Part shown: positions 11,434 to 21,699 of the stretch, one piece after another | How the letters are laid out: the number at the start of each line of letters is the position of its first letter | How positions within the stretch are numbered: position 1 is the first letter of the stretch | Translations under genes and position numbers: made by a program | From: Ignelater luminosus | Lineage: Eukaryota > Arthropoda > Insecta > Coleoptera > Elateridae | Reading direction: 5' to 3' | Assembly (NCBI GenBank): GCA_011009095.1 | Contig: VTPC01004760.1 | Span: 1-64,000 of the forward strand | DNA: 64,000 bases | The notes under the pieces: model-generated | Seen by the model: only the letters and a program-made list of their open reading frames with translations | What the model was told of the DNA's origin: nothing | Databases searched by the model: none

Positions 11434-11520
11434 ATTTTATTTATGGAGGAAGTCAGAAAACCGAAAAATTTTATAAGATTCAATTTTACCTTCTGTTCTA
11501 GCAACGAAGAACCCGAGGGG
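11434..11520 (+). CDS. Candidate internal or first coding exon of an unknown gene
   Basis: An open stretch of exactly 87 nt (29 codons) is bounded by a good acceptor (TTTTGTTTCAG, ending 11433) and a strong donor (GGGG|GTAAGT, starting 11521). It is less AT-rich than its surroundings and could encode MEEVRKPKNFIRFNFTF followed by CSSNEEPEG. No partner exon has been found in the window, and no domain is recognised. It could be chance: with this base composition isolated splice-like pairs occur. Confidence 0.25.
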
Positions 11521-12377
11521 GTAAGTTTTGATATCAAAACACTTTATTAAATTTTGTTTTTTATGTATATATACATTTTCTATTATATACGTGTGGCACT
11601 TTTATATACTTAAAAAAGGAAACCTTTTATATGTTATAACTTTTGATTGTGTTGTTACAAATACATATACGCATAAAACATAACACACGATTTTCTATTT
11701 TCGCAGACATTTTACGTCAACGCAAGCTTAATAAATGTGTGTTTGCGTTTGTGAAACGTTCCATACATATTTATAATGTATATGCATACACACATAACAC
11801 ACCTATAAATTTGAAACCATATAAAACAAGCTCTTGTCTCCTGGTAGGAGAACTATTTTTAACTTGGAGCGTAGAAAGAAATGGTTGAATCTTTCCTTTC
11901 AAGGCTTATCACTGCTGAGCTGTTAACTGGATCTCATTCTTCTTTTTTAAGTTCTTTTTTTGTCTTATCGGCTCTTGTTTGATAAGTGAAGTTCACACTT
12001 TGTGAAAAGCTTTCTTGATGCTTTGATAAATTTGTTTAAAATAAAAAGCTTCTTTTTGTATTATCTAAACTGTATGTATTTTAGAAATTAACTTCGGCTA
12101 AAATAAATTGATATAAATTTGAAATAAATGAAATACAGTGTGTATAAAAAATATTGAGTAAATTTATTTTATCTAAAAGTTTCCTTTGTTGTTTGAGAAA
12201 AGATCTAGTAATTAAATCGCTTTTCATTTTTTTAATACTGTTCTCACAATTATAACGACAGACATACAACGTCATCAATTGACCAAACCAAAATTAATAA
12301 CATATTGCGATAAACGACTTAAAAAGTGTCAGCATGTACTGATTAACTCTTGTTTTCTCATTTTGACACTATAATAA
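11521..12377. other. No recognised gene; possible LTR remnant toward its right end
   Basis: AT-rich sequence without coding signal. If the primer-binding-site lookalike at 12378 is real, the last few hundred bases here would be expected to be a decayed 5' LTR. I could not recognise its left boundary. Confidence 0.3.
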
Positions 12378-12395
12378 TGGTGCCCAACGTGGGGC
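12378..12395 (+). other. tRNA-Lys-type primer binding site lookalike
   Basis: The 18-mer tggtgcccaacgtggggc differs by one base (T for C at position 4) from the complement of the 3' end of tRNA-Lys1,2 as used by many gypsy-type LTR retrotransposons. It begins with the expected TGG. It lies just before the LINE 5' leader, so it either marks a fragment of an LTR retrotransposon or has been captured in the LINE leader. No gag-pol follows. Confidence 0.4.
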
Positions 12396-12714
12396 TGTGC
12401 AAAACTTGTCGCATGTACAAAGCAGATAAACATGTCTCTTTGACTGACAGATTTATTACGTGTCAAATTTCGTTTAATTATTTTACAGTAGTTTACAATT
12501 TTTAAAAGATTTGTTACGTGTTTTGAATTATTTTATATGTTCGTTTGAATATAGTGTTCGTGGACAAGTACTATCTGTGAAAAAATTTTAAGTACATGGA
12601 ATTTTTAGTGTTGTGACGTTTTGTAATTTTTTTTTATGTAACACTTTTTGTCGAATTTTGTATTGTTGTATTATTTTTTGTCAGTGTTTAATAACTTTTT
12701 AAAAACAAGGTGTA

Positions 12715-15690
12715 GGGGAGACCGGGGCATTAGCGTACTGCAAATTTTAATTGCTTATAACAAAGTTACTTTTTCAGATTATGTCTTAAAATTTTGTTTG
12801 TGGATTGCAAACTGTAAATAATTTATTGGTTTATGGTCAAATCTGTATTATTTCAAACTAAAATAACATATTTTCTTATTTTATTTATTTTTCTAAATAC
12901 GCTAATACCCCGAACCTATTGGGGTAATAGCGTATAAGAAATGCTATTGCCCCAAATGGCAACTACCATACAAAATATAAAACAACATACTTTCAACGTT
13001 TAATAAAAATAGAATATAAAAACTATAAAAATATTCCAAAAATCGGGAAATGAATATACACTCTGTATTTATATAAGAACATGGTGGGAGTACTTTGTAC
13101 TCTAAAAATAAAATTTTTACAAAAAAACAAACTAAACTCTAAAAAACAAACATAGTTATGAATACTAAAAAACAAAACTAAAATGTCACTCTAAAAATAG
13201 TAGGTAATGTTTCCACGTATTATTAATGGACGTTCAAATTTCCAAACGAGATTCCAAAATTTAAAAAGGAATGTTGTCGTTTAGTTGCGCCATGAAGTGT
13301 TGGTTCTGGAAGTTTCATTTTAATATGAGTTTTCTGAACTACACTTATATCTAGTACTTGAGGCAGAACAAATGTATTTTTCAGTTTGTTGCTTTTTCGG
13401 AAAAATGATACTTCATATTCTCCATTCTCTTCATCAGTTATAACTTTTCCTACAAAGTAAACTACATTTTTATCAGTCTTGAACTCTACCAAAACATAAT
13501 CGAGTCTACGTATTTCCTCTAGTTCACCAAAATTTATATCTATTCCCTCCTCATCAACTTCTTCTTCTGATGACAATTTTGGCTCTGATGTTTCTGATTC
13601 TGATTCACTTTCTGACTTTTTGGTTTTCTTCGGTCTTTTAATCTTCTTATTTTCCTGTGATGCAATGTGTCTTTTAACTTTCATGGTATTTTTTGTGGTC
13701 TTCTTTAGCTCTTTTTCTTCTAATTCTCCTCTCAAAGGAGTTGAAGTTAAAATTTCCGAATGCTTTCTTTTTTACATTACGTTTCTTAGTCTTTGTTTCA
13801 TTGGAAGTTAAAACTTTTGGTAAGGAAAATAACTCATCATAATCTTCCATACTGTCTGCTAGTAAATTACAAGGTTGAGCACTCGGTCCAGCATTATTTT
13901 GTGAGATGTTGGCATTGGGTGGTGTTGTATTGTTTTTATTTACAACATCTTTAATATGTTGTTGATTGGAGTTTGATGGATGCAGTAAAGAATCAGATGC
14001 AGCAAAATCTTCGTCCGAAAATACACTTGGTTGAAAGGGGTAAATTCCTGTAGTCCGAAATCCATTTACGGCTTTTTCAATAGTGCATACTTTCTGATAT
14101 GCTTGCCCAAATAATTCAGCCATTTCATAAACCGTAATACGTTTACCAGGATTTGACTTAATCCAATAGTCACATTGATGGTCATACGCGGTCTTCAGTG
14201 GTCCGAAAAATGATACGTCCAAAGGTTGGGTTCTGTGGCTCGTGTGGGGAGGCAGTGAAATCATATCTACACCATTTTCTTTGGCCAAATCATAAACTTG
14301 TAGGGAATAATGGCTTACATGGTTATCTGATACAAGGCACACATGATGATCTTTTGATGGACGAATATGTTTAATAAAATGCTTCATCCATTCAAGAAAT
14401 ACGTCTCCATTACTCCAGCCATTTCCACTAGCAAAACCTTTGGAACCAGGTGGAGCGTTCTTCATAAGGCGGTCGTTCATTAACTTTCGTGGAAAGACGA
14501 GAACTGGGGGTACATAAGTTCCTGAAGAGCTAACGCAACATATTACTGTCATAAGTTCTCCCCTTTCTGCACTTGTTATCTTCCCGACTTGCTTCAAACC
14601 TTTTTGAGTTATGATTTTAGATGGCCGATGAACAGTATGAAGACCACTTTCGTCCATATTGTAAATGTCATTAGGGCCATAATTGTACTTCTCGTAGAGG
14701 GCTGAAAGATTAGCGAAAAATCGGTCAATTTCAGCTTTATTAAAGCTCATAACTCGATTTAAACTTGTTGGTTCTGGGGATCTAAGAGAAATATCTGGAT
14801 GTCGTTTCATGAATCCTCTGTAGAAATCCCAGCCTGCCATTTTCAGTCTTTTTTTATTCTCGAATCTCTTTTCTTTTCCTAACTTAACAGCATACTGGTA
14901 AGCCACTATTCGAAATTCTTTAATGATCAGTCCATAAAACCTTTGTGATAGTTTTAAACAGTACCTTTCTAAGGCATTTTCTTGTTCGATCGTGAAAACT
15001 CTTTTTATACCTGTTTGCTTAGGTAATGCAGGTACATTTTCTTTATTACGACTTCTGTTTTTGACATGATCTCGAAGAGTTGTTGAAGGAATATTAAACT
15101 CTTTACTAGCATCCATAAGGGTCATTTCGCTTGATTTAATTAGTGCCAATGCACTTTTCAAATCGTCCACGCTCCATTGAGCTCTTAGATTTCTTTTCTT
15201 ATAATTTCGAACCATGCTGAAACAAAATAAATAATAATGGGAGCCATCTAGGCCAACAACTAGCCATATGGGGCAATAGCGTCGTTTAACGCTATTGCCC
15301 CGAACAAAACTGTACGCTAGTGCCCCATCAACATTGTGTTTTTTTTTAAAAAAAATGTTAGGTTAGAACAAGTTGCCTGTGCATAGAAATAACATGAGAC
15401 TTAATTTACGATTATATTTATTGTTTGCACCCATTAGAATTGTAAATAAACCCTTACTTACTTTCTTGTAAGCCTTCAAAGATTCTGGTGTTACTTCTCA
15501 CGGTACTGTAAAAGTTTTAAAAATTATTTTTGCGTAGGACCCACATGCTTTATCCGAGATTTCAAGATGCACTGACAAAATGAAGTTAAATACATCACCT
15601 AATGCTACAGTCATAAAGACATCTATTATTGTTTCGACAAAACAGCAACTTACGCTAATTCCCCGATTACGCTATTGCCCCGGTCTCCCC
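12715..15690 (-). mobile_element. Pogo-like DNA transposon, nearly intact (2,976 bp)
   Basis: The inverted ends both begin GGGGAGACCGGGGC and differ at one base in the first 21. The element is flanked by TA (12713-12714 and 15691-15692), the target duplication of Tc1/mariner/pogo elements. One minus-strand transposase gene fills the middle. Nine copies of a 13-bp motif (ACGCTATTGCCCC and variants, both orientations) are confined to the two ends: 12724-12736, 12899-12911, 12921-12933, 12941-12953, 15270-15282, 15289-15301, 15314-15326, 15652-15664 and 15669-15681. By analogy with other transposons these are candidate transposase-binding sites. Confidence 0.9.
13223..15215 (-). pseudogene. Pogo/Tigger-type transposase, single 1-nt frameshift
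   Basis: From the ATG at 15215 a 513-codon frame runs to 13674. It has an N-terminal psq-like helix-turn-helix (about residues 10-55), a CENPB-type DNA-binding region (about 70-145) and a DDE nuclease with D188 (NMDESG), D297 (LVSDNHVSH) and D333 (SHRTQPLDV), all three acidic residues present. Near residue 482 the frame leaves the family pattern. The neighbouring frame supplies the family's [13 protein letters not shown] motif and then an acidic, Ser-rich linker and a DYVLVEF...VYFVGKVI domain, ending at 13223. One extra A in the A6 run (13768-13773, T on the plus strand) explains the break; without it the gene has 664 codons including the stop. A 3' splice acceptor (TTTTGTTTCAG) ends one base before the ATG, suggesting a 5' UTR intron. 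An assembly error in the homopolymer is possible. Confidence 0.85.
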
Positions 15691-15698
15691 TATACGTG

Positions 15699-16646
15699 AT
15701 GGCACCAGCTAAAGGACGACGTAAAAAGAGTGCTGTTGCAGATACTATATATGAGGAAAATGCACTTGATACTCCCAGAGATTGTTTTAACTCGAATTCT
15801 TCAACTATTACTTATTGCGTTGATAAATTTAAAGAATGCAATAACGAGATTTTTACATTTTTTAACAGTGGGAACTTTACTGATATTATAAAGAAAATTG
15901 TTAATGAAGAAACTAAATCACTAAAAGATGAGATAGTACAATTAAGAAACGAAATTGATGTGCTAAAATCCAGTAATATTGATCTAATTAGACTACTCAC
16001 AAATCCAAAATACATTAATAACCAAAATTGCAATGGACCCTCATGTGATGCAAAAAGCTATTCAGATGTAGCAAAAAATGGTAATAATCAGAAACCATCT
16101 ACAGCAGTACCATATAATAGTAACAACAAAAATCTTTCCTTACATACCTCGCTAAATGAGAAACCCTCAATTATAACTTCGAATTCAGTCTCTCATAATA
16201 ATGAAGCGGTAAGGCATAACAAGAAGTTTTATAATGAAAATAAACTGATAATAGGTACAGCATTGACAAATTCTGTTTCAAATAACAATGAATTTATATC
16301 TGTTGCAAAAAGGAAGAAATACTCAAATGTTCATCTTACTAGAGTAAATCCCGCTGTAAATAAAGATAAGATTGTTAATTATATCCAATCTAAATTGCAG
16401 CAACTACTTAACAACACTAATATACCAGAAGTAAATATTATGGAATTAAAATCAACATTTCCCGATTCTTACAGTTCATTTAAAATCACAATTGATGCGA
16501 ATCACTTATCAAAAATTTTGGATGCTTCATTTGGGCCTGAGGGTATTGCTGTGCGTAAATTCTATGTAAATAAAAGTAATAATGGTAATAAGATTGATTC
16601 AAGTAAAAATTTTCAAGAGGTATCTTCAAAACAAAAGCTAATTTAG
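15699..16646 (+). CDS. LINE ORF1 protein (RNA-binding, gag-like), open
   Basis: This is a 315-residue open frame starting MAPAKGRRKK, whose basic N-terminus suits RNA binding or nuclear entry. A probable coiled coil follows at about residues 60-100 (NEETKSLKDEIVQLRNEIDVL), then a low-complexity Asn/Ser region with a YSDVAKNG motif. The C-terminal domain (about 205-290) contains NVHLTRVNPAVNKDKI and YSSFKITID, the pattern of ORF1 C-terminal domains in many arthropod CR1/Jockey-like LINEs. No CCHC zinc knuckle is seen. A frame opening nine codons earlier begins in the pogo terminus and is not the native start. The pogo insertion sits 8 bp before this ATG, so the LINE leader is disrupted although the protein frame is not. 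Confidence 0.75.
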   Translation: MAPAKGRRKKSAVADTIYEENALDTPRDCFNSNSSTITYCVDKFKECNNEIFTFFNSGNFTDIIKKIVNEETKSLKDEIVQLRNEIDVLKSSNIDLIRLLTNPKYINNQNCNGPSCDAKSYSDVAKNGNNQKPSTAVPYNSNNKNLSLHTSLNEKPSIITSNSVSHNNEAVRHNKKFYNENKLIIGTALTNSVSNNNEFISVAKRKKYSNVHLTRVNPAVNKDKIVNYIQSKLQQLLNNTNIPEVNIMELKSTFPDSYSSFKITIDANHLSKILDASFGPEGIAVRKFYVNKSNNGNKIDSSKNFQEVSSKQKLI

Positions 16647-19543
16647 TAGATATTCAGCAAACAGTTAAAAATCTAGAAGTACAACATAAAAGTAGTGTTA
16701 ATAACTATATTGAAAATAGAATAGAAGAATTAAAATTTTCCAATCAGCATAAGGGATTACGTATAGCACATGTAAATATACGATCATTAGTTTCAAGTTT
16801 TGATACATTTTGTGACTTTGTTAATGAAAATGAAAATAAATTTCATTTAATAGCTATATCGGAATCGTGGTTATGTCCTGATTTTCCATCGAGTTCAATA
16901 CATATATCGGGATATGAATTATTACGTGGCGATAGAAATTCTAGAGGTGGTGGACTGTGTTGGTATATTCTGAACAATTTAAATTTTAAGGCTATATCTA
17001 TAGATTTCTCTACGTCAATAAATACGGAACAACTGTGGGTATTAATAACGATCAAGAACACTAAAATAGGTCTCGGCGCTATATATATATATACCAAAAA
17101 TATATAATGCCTGCTTTGCTGAAATGGAATTATCATTTTCGCATGTAATGATGGAAGTCGATGATCTTGTGGTAGTTGGAAACATAAATATTGATTTAAA
17201 TTGTGATTCATCATTTTCGAGAAAATTTAACAATCTGATTAACTCATTCAACATGAAACAGATTGTAACTCAACCTACCAGAATAACAAATACAAGTGCA
17301 ACTTTGATAGATATTATATGTGTTAGTAACAATATTACTGTTACAAAATGTGAAAACTTGGATTTAATCAATGTAACAGATCATATGTTAACATACTGTG
17401 AATTAGATTATTTTACAAAGAAAGTCTTACCTAAAAGAATTACATATCGTTGCTACAGAAATTTTGTATTAAGTGTTTTTGAACATGATGCAGCTGCAAT
17501 CAATTGGGATTACGTGGAAAGATTAGATAACATTGATTCCAAAGTCAATTATATTAACAATCAAATCTTAAAGTTATTTAATATCCATGCACGTTACGTA
17601 GTAGAAAACGTCCTTACATCACGGATGCTTTAAAAGTAATAATTAATGCAAAACACAAAGCGTATAAAAAGTATTCAAAAACCAAACTAGAAACTGATTT
17701 GAATAACTACAGGCATTTACGAAATTACTTATCTGTTGCTACAAAGAATGAAAAAAATTGCTTTTATTAAAGATCAATTATATGTTAACCGTTGTAATCC
17801 AAAGATGTTATGGAGAAACTTTGCTTCTTGGAATGTTCACTTAAAACCTCAATCAGAAATAGCAGAGGAAATTAAGAACGCAAATTTAATTAACAATTAC
17901 TTTACAAATATTGTTCAAAATGTGGTTGTTGATAATGATACAATGAATTATTTCCTTAACAATAGATTTAATAACAACCCTCCAACTGACTTATTTAGAG
18001 AAATAACAGCTGAAGAAGTAGCCAAAATTGTAAGTAAATTAACATCTAACGCTTGTGGAATTGACAATATAAACTTAAAAATGTTAAAACTAGTATTACT
18101 CTAACACATATCATTAATTTCTCGCTTAAAACTGGTACCATCCCTGCAATCTGGAAGAAAGCTGTAATTAATCCATTACCAAAAGTGACTAAAGCAAGTG
18201 AATTAAAAGACCTTAGACCAATTAGTATATTACCCACGATGTCAAAAATCTTAGAAAAGGTTGTTTACTTATTCTTAACTGAATATATTTGCGAGAGTAA
18301 AATATTGCCACCTATTCAGTGTGGGTTTCGTAAACATCACAGCACTACCACCGCAATGCTTAAGATAACTACAGATATAGCGAGAAACATCGATAAATCA
18401 GAAATCACTTATCTTGTGCTTTTAGACTATAGCAAAGCATTTGACGTTGTTAACAGAGACCTACTTTTAGCAAAATTACATTTTTATGGAATCTCCGATG
18501 AAAATTTGCAGTGGTTTAAAAATTATGTTACAAACCGGTTTCAAATGGTAAAAATTGATAATAAGATTTCTGAAGAAACTGAAATGAATTATGGTGTCCC
18601 TCAAGGAAGTGTTTTGGCACCTATCCTTTTCACAATTTTTACGGCTGATCTTCCAAATTCTTTGCAACATCAATGGGATATTCACCAATATGCAGATGAT
18701 ACTCAAATATATAAATCGTGTTTACCAGAAAAAAGTAATGACTTAATTACAGAGCTCAATCTTAATCTGCCAAATATTCTAGAATGGTCGAAAAAGAACG
18801 GATTGCGTCTAAACTCTGAAAAAACCATCGTGATGTGTATTGGTACCAGAAATTTAATTTATAAAGCTAAACAGAATGCTAGAAACCAAATTATGTTAAA
18901 TAATTCTATTCTGAATGCTAGTGAAAGTTCCCGCGATCTTGGATTAACTATAGACCATAATCTAAATTTTGAAAGGCATGTTGTCAAAAAGTGCAGCCAG
19001 TGTTACATGAAATTAAAGTCTTTGTGGAAATTTAAAGATATTTTACCGCCAAATGTAAAATGGAATTTAGTTGACGCCCTTATCTTACATCATCTTGATT
19101 ACTGCAGTTCCGTCTATTTCAACTTTTTAACATCTCGAATGAAGAGTACCTTGCAAATTTTTCAAAATTGTTGTTTAAGGTTTGCATATCAAATTAATAA
19201 AAGAGAACATATTACGCCTCATTATAACAGTTTAAATATTTTAAAATTGGAAAATAGATTTACACTTTTGTATGGAACAGTCCTATTTAATGTTTTAAAA
19301 TCAAAAGAACCATGTTATTTATATAAATTATTAGTTAAGCGATCAACAATACATAGTTGTGATTTACGTAACATGGATATTTATACAATACCTAAGCACA
19401 GAACTAACAAATTTAAATGTTGTTATGAATTTACAGCGCCTAAAATATTTAATAGTCATACAAATTTATTTCAAGAGTGTACTTCAACAGCTCAGTTCAA
19501 AAGAAGTTTTAAAAATTGTTTATTAGATTTCCCGAAATTGTGA
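16647..19543 (+). pseudogene. LINE ORF2 endonuclease/reverse transcriptase, frameshifted
   Basis: The order is an APE-type endonuclease (IAHVNIRSL, LIAISESWL, VVVGNINIDL, VTDHML), then reverse transcriptase (LRPISILP, IQCGFRKHHST, LLDYSKAFDVV, GVPQGSVLAPILF, QYADDTQIY with the YADD catalytic core), then a C-terminal thumb-like region ending at 19543. The final 452 codons from 18185 are uninterrupted. Upstream, four frame changes are visible: an expanded (TA)n run at 17080-17093, one near 17600, an A7 run at 17751-17757, and one near 18097. The endonuclease GDFN motif reads GNIN, consistent with decay. Codon frame overlaps the end of ORF1. It cannot make a full-length protein. Confidence 0.85.
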
Positions 19544-19662
19544 TATTTAATTATTTGTTTATTTTGTAAGGGAGAAAGTGAAAAACAGCCTTGCTGACCT
19601 TTTTTCCCATTGAACGTTAATATCTTTCTTTTTTTTTAAATGTATATTGTATTATTACGTTC

Positions 19663-19694
19663 AATAAATATTATTATTATTATTATTATTATTA
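19663..19694 (+). repeat. LINE poly(A) signal and (ATT)n tail
   Basis: AATAAA at 19663-19668 runs directly into about eight ATT/TTA repeats. This marks the 3' end of the LINE. Confidence 0.8.
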
Positions 19695-20399
19695 TATTTT
19701 CATACTAGATCATTATGCTAAAAAATAGAATAACTTAATGCAAAGAAATTTTGACATCGGGCTAGAGATGATCTAGATGATCACGATCGGCTTCCGATAT
19801 AACGCCAAGAGGCGCAAAATCAATTAAGGAGATTTGATCGTTTTGTCAAAAATGCAAATATTTGAATATCTCATAAATGAAACCGTGCATAGTTTGTAAT
19901 TGTGAACTGGTGTAGAAAGGCACGATTTGCCTAATTTTTCAACCCTGATCTCGATTCTTATCGAAAGATTACCGACGGACGGACACTACAATTTCTTTTT
20001 GGATTGAGTAGGCAATTATGTTTGACTACTCGCTTCATACAGCTTCTTACAAGGAGCGCGTCCATCTGGGACATTTTAATATTTACCTCCGACAAATAAA
20101 AGTAATACGAGGAGCTGAGACTAAGAAGATCCAAAATTTCAATTTTTGTGTAGATGATTTTAGGTAACTCGCAGATGAAGTTACCCAAGAAAAGTGTTTT
20201 TTTGGTAACTGTTCTCTCCACAATTCTCACTCACTTTATTGATGTTGTTCACTTTCTTAATCTTATTTACTTTTCGGATTCTTACAAGCCATGCTATTTT
20301 ATTTTTTATTTTAACAAAGAATCAGATACAAAGTTCCCTAACCTAAGAAATATTTCCCTATCTTATTAACAACTAACTGAACGTCTTTAGACTTAGCAG
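19695..20399. other. No recognised gene
   Basis: A moderately GC-richer patch at about 19750-20010 does not match anything I recognise. It could be part of a small non-autonomous element. Confidence 0.35.
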
Positions 20400-21490
20400 C
20401 TGAAATTAAGAATGACATGTTAAACCAAGAAGTTGTGCCATAGTCTTTTGCGTCTCTTTTATTCTCAAACCTAGAAAAAGAGTTTTTATGGATCTATTTC
20501 AATAGTTTTCAAATTATCAGTGCCAATTCCAAGTGGAGTGGATCTCTCAATATATTTGAAGTAATGCTGCATAGCAAAGATCGATGATACCTGTTTGGTT
20601 TCTTACAATAACTTATCAGGTTCGTTGACAGGGATTAATTTTGATATTTTCTCGCTAGTTGGTCACGTCTCAATTAAAGCTTTTTGTTCTGTTATGGCAT
20701 TCAAGACTCCAAAGAAATCTTCCTTGTAAGTGCTAAACCAGGAACAAAAGGTGATTTGAGCAGCTTAATTCTTATCAAAAATTCTTTCCAGTATCCACTC
20801 TTTATGTAAGTAATAACCTTACATTCTAGAAAAATTGAAATTTTCTCTTAGTTTGATGTTTAAATTATCATGATTTTGGAAGCCTTCTAGCCCTTCTAAA
20901 TCTAATAAGAAGTGACATGCTATATTTCGTGGAGGGAACTTACATACTGCTTGTCTAGTAGTGACTATGGTTGACATTTCGGCTAGATTGGTGCTAAACC
21001 CTTTAACATCTTTTTTAAAAATAACTTAGTTCTACTGTCATAGGATCCAATGAGTGCACCCACTATATGGTGAGCACGATCTAACCCTACTGTTGGTAAG
21101 TTAATAACGTCGATTTTGTTATTCTGCTTGGTAATCGGCATCTCTCCTTAGCTTAGTCTAAGTTCGATTAACCTATATCCAAATCCTCAAATAAAGTTAA
21201 GTATGGGCCTGCAATTCCCGCTGAATATTTTAAAACCATTCTGTCGCTGTCGTTTCTTGGTATTTTAAATCACAGTTGGATGCAGCCATGAAGACAATAT
21301 TAAATGCATCATCTTTACTAATTGAATATTTATCTCTTTTATAAGTGACACTGAATCTAGTAGTAAATGCTTTCGTATCAGTACTGCCACTAGGTGTAAT
21401 AATGTCTAAAAGTTGATGAGTGTGGATTCTTATTTGAGGTGGGCTATTGCCACATTCTGTTGCTGACTTTGATTCTGTCCTCAGGTTTAT
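20400..21490 (-). pseudogene. Unidentified decayed coding region, possibly of viral or mobile origin
   Basis: On the minus strand, successive open segments in changing frames give protein-like text with balanced composition. They lie at about 21480-21240, 21150-20990, 21010-20820 and 20830-20600, and together suggest one former ORF of roughly 350 codons broken by indels and stops. The surrounding noncoding DNA does not give segments like this. I see no reverse transcriptase, integrase, DDE or gag zinc-knuckle motif. A nucleoprotein-like endogenous viral element is one possibility and an unfamiliar transposon gene another; neither is demonstrated. No intact frame is present. Confidence 0.3.
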
Positions 21491-21514
21491 TATTTTGCAT
21501 TTCTAATTTACTTT

Positions 21515-21618
21515 TTTTCCCGTAAATCTTCGACCTCACAGGGGTTCAAACCAGGCACAACAATCGCTAATTTGATTACTACGCTGGGTGCTTGAACCAC
21601 CGAGCTACTGGGGCGGTC
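21515..21618 (-). mobile_element. tRNA-derived SINE
   Basis: The minus-strand sequence begins GCCCCAGTAGCTCGGTGG, which contains an A-box-like TAGCTCGGTGG (near 21609-21599). About 45 bp later it has a B-box-like GGTTTGAACCC (21552-21542). Together these form an RNA polymerase III internal promoter. The region between cannot fold as a normal anticodon arm, so it is not a working tRNA gene. An A-rich tail (GGGAAAAAAAG) follows at about 21515. This fits a tRNA-headed SINE. Confidence 0.6.
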
Positions 21619-21699
21619 TACATATTTAGTTTTGTAAGTTCTATATAAGTTGCATTTCCGTAGGTGGGTGCAAAACATGTTACTGTGCATGTTGCTCAG

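Larger units (their letters stand above)
12396..19694 (+). mobile_element. CR1/Jockey-like non-LTR retrotransposon, interrupted by a pogo element
   Basis: The order is leader, ORF1 (15699-16646), ORF2 with endonuclease and reverse transcriptase (to 19543), a short 3' UTR, AATAAA at 19663-19668 and an (ATT)n tail ending about 19694. The 5' boundary is uncertain and is placed after the primer-binding-site-like sequence. Removing the pogo element (12715-15690) and one TA leaves about 4.3 kb, a normal size for such LINEs. Ending in a short microsatellite rather than poly(A) is common in this group. ORF2 is frameshifted, so this copy cannot move by itself. Confidence 0.75.

Noticed and set aside
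13620..13811. Phe-rich plus-strand frame
   Set aside because: Antisense of the Lys-rich C-terminal part of the pogo transposase.
15675..15698. Extended start of LINE ORF1 inside the pogo terminal repeat
   Set aside because: The eight or nine extra codons come from the pogo TIR and its target duplication; the native start is the ATG at 15699.
21515..21618. Functional tRNA gene
   Set aside because: The boxes are present, but the anticodon arm and acceptor pairing are not, so it is called a SINE.
21508..21690. 60-codon minus-strand frame
   Set aside because: It overlaps the tRNA-derived SINE, and its sequence is explained by the A and B boxes.
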